From contig JADJBM010000018.1 in NCBI GenBank assembly GCA_016703785.1, positions 8,093 through 72,092 of the forward strand: a stretch of DNA of 64,000 bases. Reading direction: 5' to 3'. Within the stretch, counting starts at the first letter, position 1; the number at the start of each line of letters is the position of its first letter. The position numbers and the translations under genes are program-made. The notes beneath the pieces were generated by a model. That model had not been told where the DNA came from. It saw nothing but the letters and a program-made list of their open reading frames with translations, and did no database searches. Positions 51,046-60,602 of the stretch are shown here, piece after piece. This stretch comes from Betaproteobacteria bacterium. GTDB taxonomy: Bacteria; Pseudomonadota; Gammaproteobacteria; Burkholderiales; Rhodocyclaceae.

Positions 51046-52234
51046 TCACCACAACGTCTCGCGCTCCGCAGTCGAGATCTTGTGGATGGAGAAGATCTGC
51101 GCCGTTGAATTCCTCCTCGCGCGTCGAGGCGCAGGCCGAAGGCTTTCTTCAGCAGGCTGTGGGCGGTCAGGGCGACCAGGTCGCGACGGCGATGCCGAGC
51201 AGCGTGCCGAGCAACTGCGACATGAAGGCGACGCCGCCCAGGCCGCCGAGCGCCTGGGCCGAAGATGCCGGCGGCGATGCCGCCCCAGGCGCCCGCGCAG
51301 GCCGTCGCAGGCGGCCGGACGCCGAGCACGTCGTCGATCTTCCAACGGTTCTGCGTCAGTGTGAAGAGGTAGACGAACAATGCGCCGGCCACGCCGCCCG
51401 TCACCAGGGCGCCGAGCGGGTGCATGAGGTCGGAGCCGGCACACACCGCCACCAGGCCGGCGAGCGGGCCGTTGTACGGTCGAAGCCCGGTCGTTCCTGC
51501 CGGCGATCAGCGCGGCCAAGCGTTCCGCCGACCATCGCCATGAGGGAGTTCATCGCCACCAGCCCGCTGATCTTGTCGGGCATTGCGCGCTCATGACGTT
51601 GAAGCCGAACCAGCCGACGGTGAGCACCCAGGCGCCGAGCGCGAGAGGGATGGGCGGATGCGCGGATGCCGCCGTCCTTGGTGGCGGGCCGCGCCGAGCG
51701 CCGAGCATGAGCGGCAACCAGCCCGACCCAGCCGCCCACCGCATGCACCACCACCGAGCCGGCGAGTCGTGGAACTCCTCGCCAAAGGTAGCCTTCAGCC
51801 AGGCCTGGATGCCGTAGGCCTGGTTCCAGGCGATGCCCTCGAAGGAAGGGATAGACGAAGCCGACGAGCAGGAAGGTCGCGGCCATCTGCGGGTTGAATT
51901 TCGCGCGTTCGGCAATGCCGCCGGAGACGATGGCCGGGATGGCGGCGGCGAAGGTGAGCAGGAAGAAGAATTTCACCAGGTCGTAGCCGTTCTTCTGCGC
52001 CAGCGTCTCGGCGCCGGCGAAGAAATGCACGCCGTGGGCAACGCCGTAGCCGATGAAAGTAGGCGATGGTCGACACGGCAAAATCCACCATGATCTTCTG
52101 GCGCATTCACCTGGTTTGCTTCCTGCGCACCGTGCCGAGTTCGAGAAGAAATGACCGGCATGCGCCAGCCAAAATCGCGATGGCGCCGAGCAGGACGAAA
52201 GGACGTCGGCGGACGTGGTCATAACGGGTTCCAT
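51046..52234 (-). CDS. amt: Ammonium transporter (Amt family), broken by several frameshifts
   Basis: Amt sequence is spread over several minus frames: MEPVMTTSADV at the start, MVDFAVSTIAYFF, AETLAQKNGYDLVKFFFLLTFAAAIPAIVSGGIAERAKFNPQM, AGSVVVHAVGGWVGLV, LGAWVLTVGWFGFNVMSAQ, MNSLMAMVGGTLAALIAGRND, ending near SIHKISTAERETLW. At least five single-base shifts are needed to join them, mostly at homopolymers or CG-rich runs. All conserved Amt blocks (the GGIAERA loop, channel helices) are still recognisable, which argues for sequencing error over decay. It would import ammonium across the inner membrane. No glnK is visible beside it. Confidence 0.85.
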
Positions 52235-52399
52235 GGTGTATCCCGAAATAAAATAGGTACAATAGGTGCAAAATCCGTTCCAGAGCAATTGGAACGTCGA
52301 ATCAGGGATTAGCGTCAGCCTTTTAACACGCACCATTGCGAGTTGCGGCGTGCGCTTCACGCACCAGGCCGGTGCGCGCCCGTGCAGCGCTACTTCGAG

Positions 52400-53610
52400 T
52401 TATTCGGCGTAGCCGTTCGGCAGCGGCCGCCCACGTTTCGCCGCGCTGGCGCATTGCGCCCCGCCAGCGCGCCAGCCTCGAGCCGAGGCCCCGGAAGAAG
52501 TCGGCGCGTACCGCGCCTTGATGGCGCCGCCAGTGTCCTGCGCCAGCACGAGGCGGCGCAGCGGCTTATCGCTATTCGGATGGGTGGTGGCAAGGAACTG
52601 CAGCGCACCGAGTGGCACGGCGCGCGGGTCGACAGCAATGCTGCGCCCTGGCGTGGGCGGCACGCCGAGCGCGCCGAGCAGGCCACCGCCGTTGACCGGC
52701 AGTGCGCGGAAGGGCGAAGCTCCGGGTTGGTGTTGACCGTTTCATTCCGGGCGCTGCTGCGGATTTGGCCCGCGCCCAGGCCTGGATTCCCTGCGTGGAG
52801 ATATGCTCCGGTTTCAATTCGCCCTTCTCCACCAACCAGCGCCCGATGGAGGTGTAGGGATGGCCGTTCTGCTCGGCATAGCCGACGCGCGCCGCAAGCC
52901 GCCGTCGAGCGAAATCCACGGCGGAGCCCTGCACTACCGGGAAGAACAGTTCGATCGGATCAGCCACCCGGAACAGCGCCTTACCGGCAAGCTGTTCCTC
53001 CTGCTGCCCCAGTTCAGCGCGCATCCAGTGAAGGCACCACCTTGCGGCCATCAGTACTGCGCCCGCGCAGGCAATGGTTCTTCAACTCCAGTTACAGCCC
53101 GCCGAGGTCCACGAGCAAATCATCAGGCGGCACGCCGTGAATGGCGTGCCAGTTGCGTCTAGTGCGCTCACGGCTGCCCTTGGGCAAGGGCTCATGGTAG
53201 CCGGTAGCCAGATCCGTCGCGGGATTCGTCGGCGTTGATGCACGCGCCAGGGACGGAAGCGGCTTTCAGAAAAGCTGCGCAGTGCCGCGAAATCTCGGCA
53301 GGCAGCGCGCGCGCCTGCGTCGCAGACACCGCGCCAGACGGTCTGCTTGGAGAGGGCGCCGCAGAATTCAGGCAGTGCGCCGTATTCTTCGGCGAGGTTG
53401 TCCTCGCCCCAGCCGGCGATATCACTCCCAGCGTGCTTCCTGCAGCAGCTTGGCCGGCGGTTTGGGTGGCATGGGCGGCTCGACGCTCGGGCACACCGGG
53501 CAGGCGGGGCAGGGCTGCGGCGCGGGACAGGCGGCTAGAGTTGCCTCGGGCTTGGCGGTAGGCATTGGCTGCGTGGCGCAGCCGGCGAGGCTGTTTGATT
53601 ATAAAAGTAC
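52400..53610 (-). CDS. mltA: Membrane-bound lytic murein transglycosylase A (MltA), frame-disrupted
   Basis: Recognisable blocks in two or three minus frames: a lipoprotein cleavage site SLAGCATQPMPTAKPEA near 53590, a Pro/Cys-rich linker (CPAPQPCPACPVCPSVEPP), then PIELFFPVVQGSAVDF, VGYAEQNGHPYTSIGRWLVEKGELKPEHISTQGIQAWAR, and the 3D-like domain with catalytic Asp region VDPRAVPLGALQFLATTHPNSDKPLRRLVLAQDTGGAIK. The protein cuts peptidoglycan from the outer membrane. The hydrophobic part of the signal peptide is not readable upstream of the lipobox, so bases appear missing there. The C-terminus (LPNGYAE) ends at 52400. Confidence 0.85.
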
Positions 53611-53678
53611 CAGTTGCGAGTTGGCGTGTCGGCATGAATTTCGCTAAAGTCGGATTTTTCGCCAGTATAACAATCGAA

Positions 53679-54560
53679 ATGGATGATCTCTCGCTTTCCT
53701 GATTGCCCGCGCCGAAGCCCTGCTCGCACGCACATCAGATCCCTCTTGCCGGCAGCAGCGGCTGCGCCCGACTGGAAGGCCTCGACGGCGTTCCGCTGGC
53801 GCAAGCGCGGCGGCCGCGGCCATCTTGAGCCGGTCGCCCGGCCACACCGCATCCGCCTGCAGGACCTGCGCAACATCGACGAGCAGAAGAAGCGCATCGA
53901 GCGCAACACGCGGCAGTTCGTCGAGGGACACAGCGCCAACAACGTGCTGCTCACCGGCGCGCGTGGCACGGGGAAGAGCTCGCTGGTGAAGGCGCTGCTC
54001 AACCGCTACGCGGCAAAGGAGGCTGCGCCTGATCCGGGGTGGACAAAGAACGACCTCATCGACCCTGCCCACGGCGTAATCAGGCTGTTCGACGCGCGCA
54101 AAGGAACGTTTTGTCATTTTCTGCGACGACCTGTCCTTCAGAGCGAGCGAGGCCGGCTACGAGGCGCTGAAGAGGCATCCTCGACGGCTCGGTGGCGAGC
54201 ACGCCGGACTCAACGATAACACTCTACGCCACCTCGAACCGGCGCCCACCTGATGCCAGAGTACATGCAGGGAGAATCTGGAACAAGAAGCACGTCGACG
54301 GAGATCCATCCCGGCAGGACCATCGAGGAAAGATCTCCCCTGTCAGGCCCGCGCTTCGGCCTGTGGCTGTCGCCCCTATCCACTTCGACCAGGCCGCCTA
54401 CCTCGCCATTGCCGATCACTGGCTGCGCGAATGGCGTGCCCGCCGCTGTCATCGCGGCGGCACGTGAGAAGGCGCTGCAGTGGGCCTGCGCTCATGCGCC
54501 AGTTCGCGCAGCAGCCGCATCGCCTGGCAGTTCCCGCGCGACTATGCCCGAGGCGGCACG
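53679..54560 (+). CDS. DUF815 family AAA-type ATPase, frame-disrupted
   Basis: Starts MDDLSL at 53679. Blocks in shifting frames: HRIRLQDLRNIDEQKKRIERNTRQFVEGHSANNVLLTGARGTGKSSLVKALLNRYA (Walker A GARGTGKSS), the FCDDLSF segment (Walker B), LDGSVASTPDSTITLYATSNRR (sensor), MPEYMQ, EIHPG, FGLWLSP and a final RSSRIAWQFPRDYA. Order and spacing match DUF815, a single-domain P-loop ATPase of unknown role often encoded beside the Nudix gene seen next. Several one-base indels separate the blocks. Divergent from mltA. Confidence 0.82.
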
Positions 54561-55542
54561 GCATCCGCAGGAAATAGCGCGCATTATCCGGAAAACCGCC
54601 ATTGCCGTCATCCTGCAGCCCGACGGCGGCTTCCTGCTGGGCCAGCGGCCCGAGGAGCCAAGCCCTACGCCAGCTACTAGGAATTCCCCCGGCGGCAAGA
54701 TCGGAAGCCAGAGGCGAGACCGCAGCGCAGAGCGCTGGTCCGCGAGCTGCACGAAGCTCGGCATGGGGGCGGATCGCTGCTCACGCCGTGGATCACCCGC
54801 AAATTCGTTTATCCGCACGCCCACGTGCATGCATTTTCTCTTCCGCGTCTCCGGCTGCCGCGGCGAGATCCGCGACATCCATCATTCAGCGCTGGCATGG
54901 CGGCGCGCCGACAACGACCGATGTTTCTCCCGCTGCTGCCAGCCAACCTCGCCGTGCTGCAGGCACTGACTTTGCCGGATTTTTACGCCATCACCCATGC
55001 CGGCGAGATCAGCGTTGCAGCGCAGATGGAAAAGCTGCGGCGGGCACTGGCCGCTGAAAACTTGCGACTTGTGCAGATCCGCGAGCCGCTGCAAAAGGTC
55101 GAGCGGCGCGGGGCCTTCGCGCGCGAGGAGCGACACGGCTGGCGCACGCCCATGGCGCACGCGTGCTGATCAACAGCGATGCCCGCGCTGGCGCTGCATG
55201 TCAGCGCCGACGGTGTGCACTCTACCCAGCGCCGCAACTGATGCAAATGGAGGTGCAGCCCGCCGTGCCTCGCTGGTGGCGGCGTCCTGTCCGTATCCCA
55301 CGCTGCGGAACTGGCACGCGCCGCTCCGCTGGAACTGGATTTCCCGGTGCTGGGAACGGTGCGCGATTGGGTGAGCCATCCCCGGCATCGGCGGCCTCAA
55401 CTGGAAACGCTTCGCGCAACTGCTGGAAAACATGCCCTTGCCGGTATTCGCGCTCGGCGGCATGCGGCAGGAGAGATCTGGACACCGCGCAGCGAGGCAG
55501 CGCGCACGGCATCGCAGCCATCCACGCGCGGCGTGGGTTTAA
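54544..55542 (+). CDS. Nudix hydrolase-ThiE-like fusion (MutT-like), frame-disrupted
   Basis: N-terminal Nudix part: RIIRKTAIAVILQPDGGFLLGQRPEE, then FPGGKIEARGETAAQ and the Nudix-box remainder VRELHEELGI in another frame. C-terminal part is thiamine-phosphate-synthase-like: LPDFYAITHAGEISVAAQMEKLRRALAAENLRLVQIREP, INSDARAGAA, VLGTVRDWVSHP, LPVFALGGMRQE, ending AAWV with TAA at 55540-55542. Betaproteobacteria commonly carry this fusion, thought to sanitise oxidised nucleotides. At least six indels need repair. The start is probably the ATG at 54544. Confidence 0.8.
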
Positions 55543-55729
55543 GGTGCTGTTGCTCGTCCGGGGGCGGCTTGCTCTGCTCGGGCACGCGATACTCCTCCGC
55601 CGCCCAGGCGCGGGTCGATGTTGCAGCGCTCAGAACAGAAGGGGCGGAAGGTGCTTTTCGAGAATCCACGGCACCAGCTTGCCCGCAGCGCTGACAGATG
55701 ACAATGCGCGGGCAGATGTCTTCATCCAC
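55538..55729 (-). CDS. yacG: DNA gyrase inhibitor YacG-like zinc protein, frame-disrupted
   Basis: A roughly 63-residue zinc ribbon: RIVICQRCGKLVPWILEK then FRPFCSERCNIDPR and AWAAEEYRVPEQSKPPPDE across shifted minus frames. The four cysteines (CxxC and CxxxC) match YacG. Converges on the Nudix-ThiE gene with overlapping ends. In E. coli YacG binds GyrB and blocks DNA binding. Homology is strong despite at least two indels. Confidence 0.75.
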
Positions 55730-56119
55730 GAGTCCGTCAGAAACAAAACCTACAGGTTACAGAAGGGGTAATGTTGAATGGCGGGAAACCAGTACTGGAG
55801 CGGCGCTTCGTCTTCATGTTTCCTCCTGGCTACCTGTCTGTAGCTACCCATTGGACTGTAGCGTTGCTCAAAGATTCTGCCAGCTATTGTAGAAATGGTG
55901 GAAGTACTTCATTAACCGATTGCCCGCCCCATCATCCATTCTCGTAGCGCCGCATGACATCGTTCGAGAATTCCGCTCTTGCTAAGAGGTCGAGCGACGT
56001 TGCCGGGTCGAAATTAAGGAAGGTATTCTGCTGATGGTTGAGTCATGTATATTTCGGCGTATAACCATGGGGCGAATGATTTTCCGATAACGCAACGAGC
56101 AGCGAATCGATAAGCCCCG
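55730..56119. other. Gap with no supported gene
   Basis: About 390 bases between yacG and the XRE gene. AT-richer than the regions on its left. No open frame here shows recognisable protein, and given the indel density a short gene could be hidden. Confidence 0.4.
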
Positions 56120-56356
56120 ATGAAACAAACCAAGATACTTCATTGAGTCCGGCAAGGAAGCCAAACTGCTTCGATCGAAGCTGGGCCTGAACCAGTCCGA
56201 ATTCTGGAGCAGGATTTCCCGTCACGCAGTCGGCTGGTTCCCGTTATGAAGCAGGCCGGAATCTCCCCAAACCCGTCCGGCTTCTTCTCAACCTGGCTTA
56301 TGCCCGAGAAGCAGCCATGGACATCCTAAAAAACTGCGGCAGACGAGAGGGCTGAA
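56120..56356 (+). CDS. XRE-family helix-turn-helix regulator, frame-disrupted
   Basis: From ATG 56120, MKQTK then, after a one-base shift, YFIESGKEAKLLRSKLGLNQSEFWSRIS, a second shift to VTQSAGSRYEAGRNLPKPVRLLLNLAYA and a third to MDILK. Together about 75-80 residues giving a single XRE DNA-binding domain of the type found in many betaproteobacteria. Three repairs in under 200 bases show the local error rate. Target unknown. Confidence 0.7.
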
Positions 56357-56799
56357 GGACGGATCGGGGTCCTGGGCATTTCAACCGGAATATGCGCGCC
56401 AAGTATATTTGACGATGGCATTTGCCAGGCAAGTTGCGAGAACTTCGACCCGTGAAGCCCGGAGAAGCTGAACCTGAGGCTCATCCAGGGCAGGACGAGA
56501 TCGAGCAAGAACTGGTAAACTCATCTTGACGACCTTCCGGTTCCCGCAGGCGAATACAAGCGCCTGCTGTCGATGCTTGAGCCAAGGCCGGGTCGGGTTT
56601 ACATTGCCACGGCCAAAGCCGGGTCTTCATGCACCGCTGACTCCGGTTGCGCATGGGGTGAAGATTGAGCCGCGTCTCACTCCTAGGCTTGCGACGGCCC
56701 CGCATCGATTCAGGGATTTTTGATCCGAGTAAGCTACCAAGATCAGTATTAATGGCGGCATAATCGATCGAAGCTGACGTGGCTACCAGCGGAACTGCT
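56357..56799. other. Gap with no supported gene
   Basis: About 440 bases. Open frames on both strands lack homology I can see. The minus-strand piece ending near 56800 starts at the attC-like site described next, so it could hold the next cassette, but no start site or protein pattern is convincing. Confidence 0.35.
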
Positions 56800-56849
56800 G
56801 CATAACAAGCGGCCACTTCCAGATCAGCCATGCTGGGAACAAGTTATCC
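56800..56849 (-). other. attC-like site downstream of the alpha/beta-hydrolase fragment
   Basis: Read on the minus strand: GGATAAC (56849-56843) and GTTATGC (56806-56800) as paired outer boxes, and an inner stem CTGGGAA / TTCCAG (plus-strand 56833-56839 and 56817-56822) with one unpaired G, the arrangement seen in integron attC sites. It starts five bases after the stop codon of the minus-strand gene, where an attC would sit. R' deviates at one base from GTTRRRY. Confidence 0.4.
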
Positions 56850-56853
56850 GGTG

Positions 56854-57411
56854 CTATGGTATTTGCTTCTTGTATGGCCTGCCGTGAATCCAGTTCTTGA
56901 TCTCTAGGGCTACTTCCTTCTCGAGGCCAAGGAAACCGTGCGGCCCCATCGGACCGCAACCGTTGTCACGAACAGCTTCTCAATTTGGTCTTTATGTCGG
57001 CGACTACCTGCTTAACATCACTCAGATGGGTAGCGCTCTGGCGGAAATGCTGGTCTTGCGCTCGCTCCCACATATCCGAGGCCGAGTCGATGAGAACAAC
57101 CGCAGTATCGGGATCACGGAAATGCATCCGAGCACGCACCACGTAGCTGCTACCGTAAGCAGACCAAGTAATGTTGGGGAACGTGCCTGCCAATTTTTGG
57201 TGGGGCGTCACCGCCGGTGAACAGCAAAGCAACGGCCCTTGGCGAGCCTTCCTTGATTATCAAATACTGCTGCGTTACTTCAGGACGCGTGGCCAGTTTG
57301 ACGATTTCAGCAGAGACGGGCTGAGCGTAGAGCCTTGTTGTCGAGATAAGCAATGCAATGCCAAGTAGTGGAAAAGCAAATCGATGGATCTGATTATCAA
57401 GAAACGATCAC
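56854..57411 (-). CDS. Alpha/beta-hydrolase-like secreted protein, incomplete and frame-disrupted
   Basis: ATG at 57411 behind GGAGGG. Signal peptide in shifted frame FAFPLLGIALLISTTRLYAQ, mature start PVSAEIVKLATRPEVTQQYLIIKEGSPRAVALLFTGGDG, then VRARMHFRDPDTAVVLIDSASDMWERAQDQHFRQS and VKQVVADIKTK, and finally HGFLGLEKEVALEIKNWIHGRP with a stop at 56854. The order matches a family of small secreted hydrolases, with the terminal His in HGFLG. The middle part with the nucleophile Ser is missing; only about 185 residues fit, versus some 260 expected. Either bases were lost in assembly or the gene is truncated. Confidence 0.6.
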
Positions 57412-57660
57412 CCATATTCCCTCCGCAATTTGACGATTTACGCAACGCCGCAGCCGCCATTCTGTTTGCGACAATATCCTATCATCATTGGTCTTCAAGC
57501 CAGATCGAATAGTGGGCTACATGCATTTGATGTCTAGTCCGCGTTGGCCGAGCATGGGGCGGTACAAACGGGCGGGATCTCGGTCGCTTTGCTGCCGGTG
57601 GCACTTACCACCCTGGCGTGTCAGCAGCAGGTCTTTAGCTGACGTTGATCAGATTAACAG
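57412..57660. other. Gap with no supported gene
   Basis: About 250 bases of non-coding appearance between the attC-like site and the hydrolase start; contains the Shine-Dalgarno GGAGGG at about 57415-57420 and an inverted repeat (57638-57650 with 57660-57673) that runs into the attC-like site. Confidence 0.4.
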
Positions 57661-57785
57661 ATCTAACGTCAGCCTTTCCGGCCGACGAACGCGTACTCCG
57701 CCCCAAAGTGGATATAAGCTAAATGGAATAACAGACGTTAAAATCAGCGGCGGCGCGAGCGTCTTCCGCTGCATGCTGTTAGGGC
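57661..57785 (-). other. attC-like site downstream of the CBASS operon
   Basis: On the minus strand the segment starts GCCCTAAC (57785-57778) and ends GTTAGAT (57667-57661), which fit integron R boxes with one mismatch (CCCTAAC against RYYYAAC). Inner L-type pairs: CAGC next to the first box and GCTG next to the last. A second, compact reading uses TAACAG (57729-57734) with CTGTTA (57776-57781) and CAGCGG (57745-57750) with CCGCTG (57766-57771). Either way a long imperfect hairpin lies 94 bases after the Cap15 stop. Confidence 0.42.
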
Positions 57786-57878
57786 GCAATGGGGTACAGA
57801 AAATGTGACAGTGCGGGCTTTGATGTCACCGTGCTTGAGAAGGCAAGTTGGGCGTCGGCGAACCGAGTACGCACGTTT

Positions 57879-58468
57879 TCAACTCGCATCGAAATCCATT
57901 GTTCCAGTTGTCTTTCGGTCAGTCCAGTATTTGGCGGTAAGCGTTTTTGGGCGAAGTACTGGCCCGTGCGTCTCGATGATAACCGCGCCTTGATGCATCT
58001 CACTGATGCGTCCGTCGCGTAGGTGGACGTTGGGTTCATTCGTGTAAACGCCAATTACCTGGTATCCATTTCCATTTGGAGACGGTCTGACGTCGTTAGC
58101 GATAAACCACGACTCAGATTCCGGCGTCATCAGGTGCATTTGTAGTGTTGAGAGTGTCTGCGTGACGCCCATGTAGCAAACGATCATTGGTACTCGCTCA
58201 CTCGTCTCCGGACGCATAACTCGATTGGACTTCTACTCTCCAGGTTCCGCGAAGATCTGGGCGCTTTACAAACCAACTGTGAAGCCAGGGCTGGCGCCAG
58301 AGAACGAACTCAAAGAGAAGGCCAAGAGCAACTAGGAACTAACCACGATGCTGAAAGGCTGGCTATATGCGCCCAGGTAACCAGCGTACCTTGACACAAC
58401 AGACAATGAACCAGATGAATGCGGCGATGATAGACGAATACGGTGATATGCAGCCTTTCGAGCCTCAT
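57879..58468 (-). CDS. cap15: CBASS effector, Cap15-like (two transmembrane helices plus beta-barrel), frame-disrupted
   Basis: About 196 residues after repair. The start ATG (58468-58466) overlaps the CD-NTase stop as ATGA. Two membrane helices can be read in neighbouring frames (SSIIAAFIWFIVCCV and FLVALGLLFEFVLW), then PWLHSWFVKRPDLRGTWRVEVQSSY, VPMIVCYMGVTQTLSTLQMHLMTPESESW, GYQVIGVYTNEPNV and LTAKYWTDRKTTGTMDFDAS, ending at 57879. This is the layout of the 2TM beta-strand-rich CBASS effector (Cap15/S-2TMBeta), which binds the cyclic nucleotide through its beta-barrel and damages the inner membrane. Three to four one-base shifts disturb the frame. Assignment rests on motif pattern and neighbour. 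Confidence 0.72.
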
Positions 58469-59384
58469 ACCGGCTTTACCCCAACGTAGTCCCATGCAGC
58501 GTTGATGAAAGCATAGCCCTCTCCCGAGTCCATGGCTGGAAAAGGTGGAATAAGTACTTAATGTCATCAACCTCGCACCACTTGTCATAGTGCGCTGTCC
58601 CTAGTGTTCTGCCATAGGTATCGCAACACTGACTGAACACGGTCTTCACTTATCCCGGTCGAAGCACCAGTTCGGTGCGTTCCAGACGAGACATTCCACC
58701 AGATAGCCTGGGATGGCGTGCTGCAGTATTTCCCACGGCCTCTAACTCGATTCGTAGCTTCTTCAAGATGCGAACCATTCCTTTGAATCTACGGCTCGTC
58801 CCGATCGTTCTTTGCGACCCCGTTCTCGTAGTGAAGCGGTGTCGGTGGCCAATATTCAACCAAACGCTCAGGATAGTTCTCGATGCGAAAAACAGGCCAT
58901 TGTCCGGGAGAAGCGCCACTCCAGCGCGGTAGCTACCATCATCCCAGTACCGACGAAACTCGAAAAGTGGAACTACATCAGCTTCGATGTGTGATGCCGA
59001 CGCCTTAATGTCAAAGGCCTTGTTGCCTCTCTTTACTGCAGCCCGGCCGAAGTGGCCCACAAGTGCCTCTTCAAGCTCGTTCTTAAATTGAATGAAGGAG
59101 TAGTTCGCGTCAGAATTCCCGAAGTCTACGTTTCTCTTGCTTTCAGGATACCGTGCAAGAAAATAATCATAGAGCATCACCCCACGTCGACATCGCTCTC
59201 CTGACGAACGTTGACGCGATTCCGGAACGATCCTTGGGTAAACACCAAGATTTTTCTTGTCTGAAGTTTCGAACTGTTGGCGACCGCTGTGCGGATTGCG
59301 CGAATGACTCGTTCACAGCGCTCGTGCTCAGCGTCACTGGGCGGGTCGGACCATGATGAAAATGAACTCTCCAGTCTCTGCCAA
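58465..59384 (-). CDS. CD-NTase (cGAS/DncV-like nucleotidyltransferase) of a CBASS system, frame-disrupted
   Basis: About 305 residues after repair. Active site: VFTQGSFRNRVNVRQESDVDVGV (GS and DxD of the nucleotidyltransferase fold), third acidic residue in SHIEADVVPLFE. Further family blocks are FKNELEEALVGHFGRAAVKRGNKAFDIK, RIENYPERLVEYW, YENGVAKN, TSRRFKGMVRILKKLR, LVECLVWNAPN, KWCEVDDIKYLF and AFINAAWDYVGVKPV before the TGA at 58465. Frame breaks include the C4 run at 59180-59183. It should make a cyclic oligonucleotide on phage infection. The start is uncertain; AAGGAG at about 59391-59396 supports one near 59384. Confidence 0.82.
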
Positions 59385-59395
59385 CGATTGTCTCC

Positions 59396-59459
59396 TTACG
59401 TCAGCTCCCTCAGGGCGCCGTTTCTTGGCTCGCCCCTGGAGCTACTGAACAGGGTTGTC
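59396..59459 (-). other. Hairpin, weak attC-like site upstream of the CD-NTase gene
   Basis: AGCTCC (59403-59408) pairs with GGAGCT (59438-59443), and AGGGCG with CGCCCCT with one unpaired base, giving a 12-bp imperfect stem directly after the stop of the upstream gene. The outer ends (minus strand GACAACC and GACGTAAGG) only loosely fit integron R boxes, though GCTGACGTAAGG resembles GCTGACGTTAGA of the site at 57661. It could equally be a terminator stem. Confidence 0.3.
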
Positions 59460-60602
59460 TGTGAATGTGAAATCAATGTGGTCAACTTCATGCGGAGCAA
59501 TTGCCTCGTTAATAGCTGCCCGAAAATGAGAGAAGGTTCGTCGTTTCGATTCTTGCGTTGAAAGTGACCAGCTTCCCCATGGCGGAGTAGAAGTGGCATT
59601 GGCGAGAATAAGGAGACGGCGTGCTTTTTCTCCAGTGAATAACAACGGGCGCGTAACGTTCGCGAGTTCATTACCTACGATCTCGGCCCAGCGAGAAAAC
59701 AAGATGTCCATCGATTGCGTTAGCTGATCAGCGGGGGGGGGGCTTTTTGCTCCAAAGTCCCACGAGCGATACATTGGACCACCCAATGGGCCGACCTCAT
59801 AGCTGGCGGGTTTCTCTACAAAATAAAAGTCCGAATCAGGAATTCAGACACAAGGTTAGTACATCCATTTATTGCTGCCCATGCAACCGTCTCTTCCCAT
59901 CTTTGCATTTTCTCGACATCGTTACTGTAAGCCCACCCGGCAAGGATGAGTGGCTTTGGCGGTGACGGAGAAACGCACGGATGCAATTGAGCGTATTTGG
60001 TCAATCGCTCAAATGCTTCATGCCAGGGCATCGGATTCGGACAAAATGCGTTTCCTTGGTTCGTTACGTCGAATGACGGTGGTCGCCGGACCGGCAACAT
60101 GCGGCGAAGCCGACTATTGCTGGTCCGGTGAACCGGGTTGGGCCAAGATCTGTTGCATGTCGACGTTCGAGATGAATTCTTCTTTGGGTTCAGACTGCAA
60201 CTGGACAATGGGGTCCTCCAAACCGCAGACGGAGTGTAACGCCCGCACCGCGGCATCTACAGCTTTGCACGCGGTCGGGAACAACGTGCCCACAGGAAAC
60301 GCCGTGCCAGACATAAGAACCGAGAACTTCTGGCTCGGATCGAGAAGAACGATGATATAGAGCAATTTTCCATTCTGAGTCTTTGCCTTCACAAGCTGAC
60401 AGAGCTGCATTGTGCCCTCCGCATGATCACCGAAGAGAAGACCGTTGAGATGAGCTGCGCACTCCTCGGAAAATTGGTCGATTGGATGATCGCCAAGACC
60501 GTCCATCTGAATCTCAGCGCGATTTAGCGGCAGGTCGGTGGCGATAGCCACGAGCGTCAGGGGCCCCGAGATGGTGCTCCATGAAACGCGGGCACGCGGC
60601 AT
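59442..60602 (-). CDS. Unknown protein, possible DciA/DUF721-like C-terminus, frame-disrupted
   Basis: Several minus frames joined by single-base shifts give one protein-like path of about 350 residues: TLVAIATDLPLNRAEIQMDGLGDHPIDQF, LLYIIVLLDPSQKFSVLMSGTAFPVGTLFP, PWHEAFERLTKYAQLHPCV, KPLILAGWAYSNDVEKMQRWEETVAWAAINGCTNLV, DFYFVEKPASYEVGPLGGPMYRSWDFG and a last section SRWAEIVGNELANVTRPLLF resembling DUF721 proteins. I do not recognise the whole. It lies 57 bases upstream of the CD-NTase on the same strand, so it could belong to the defence operon or be a neighbouring cassette. The start is unknown. Confidence 0.5.

Noticed and set aside
57638..57673. Inverted repeat GCTGACGTTGATC with its partner as a transcription terminator
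   Set aside because: No T-rich tail and it overlaps the attC-like site, which explains the symmetry better.
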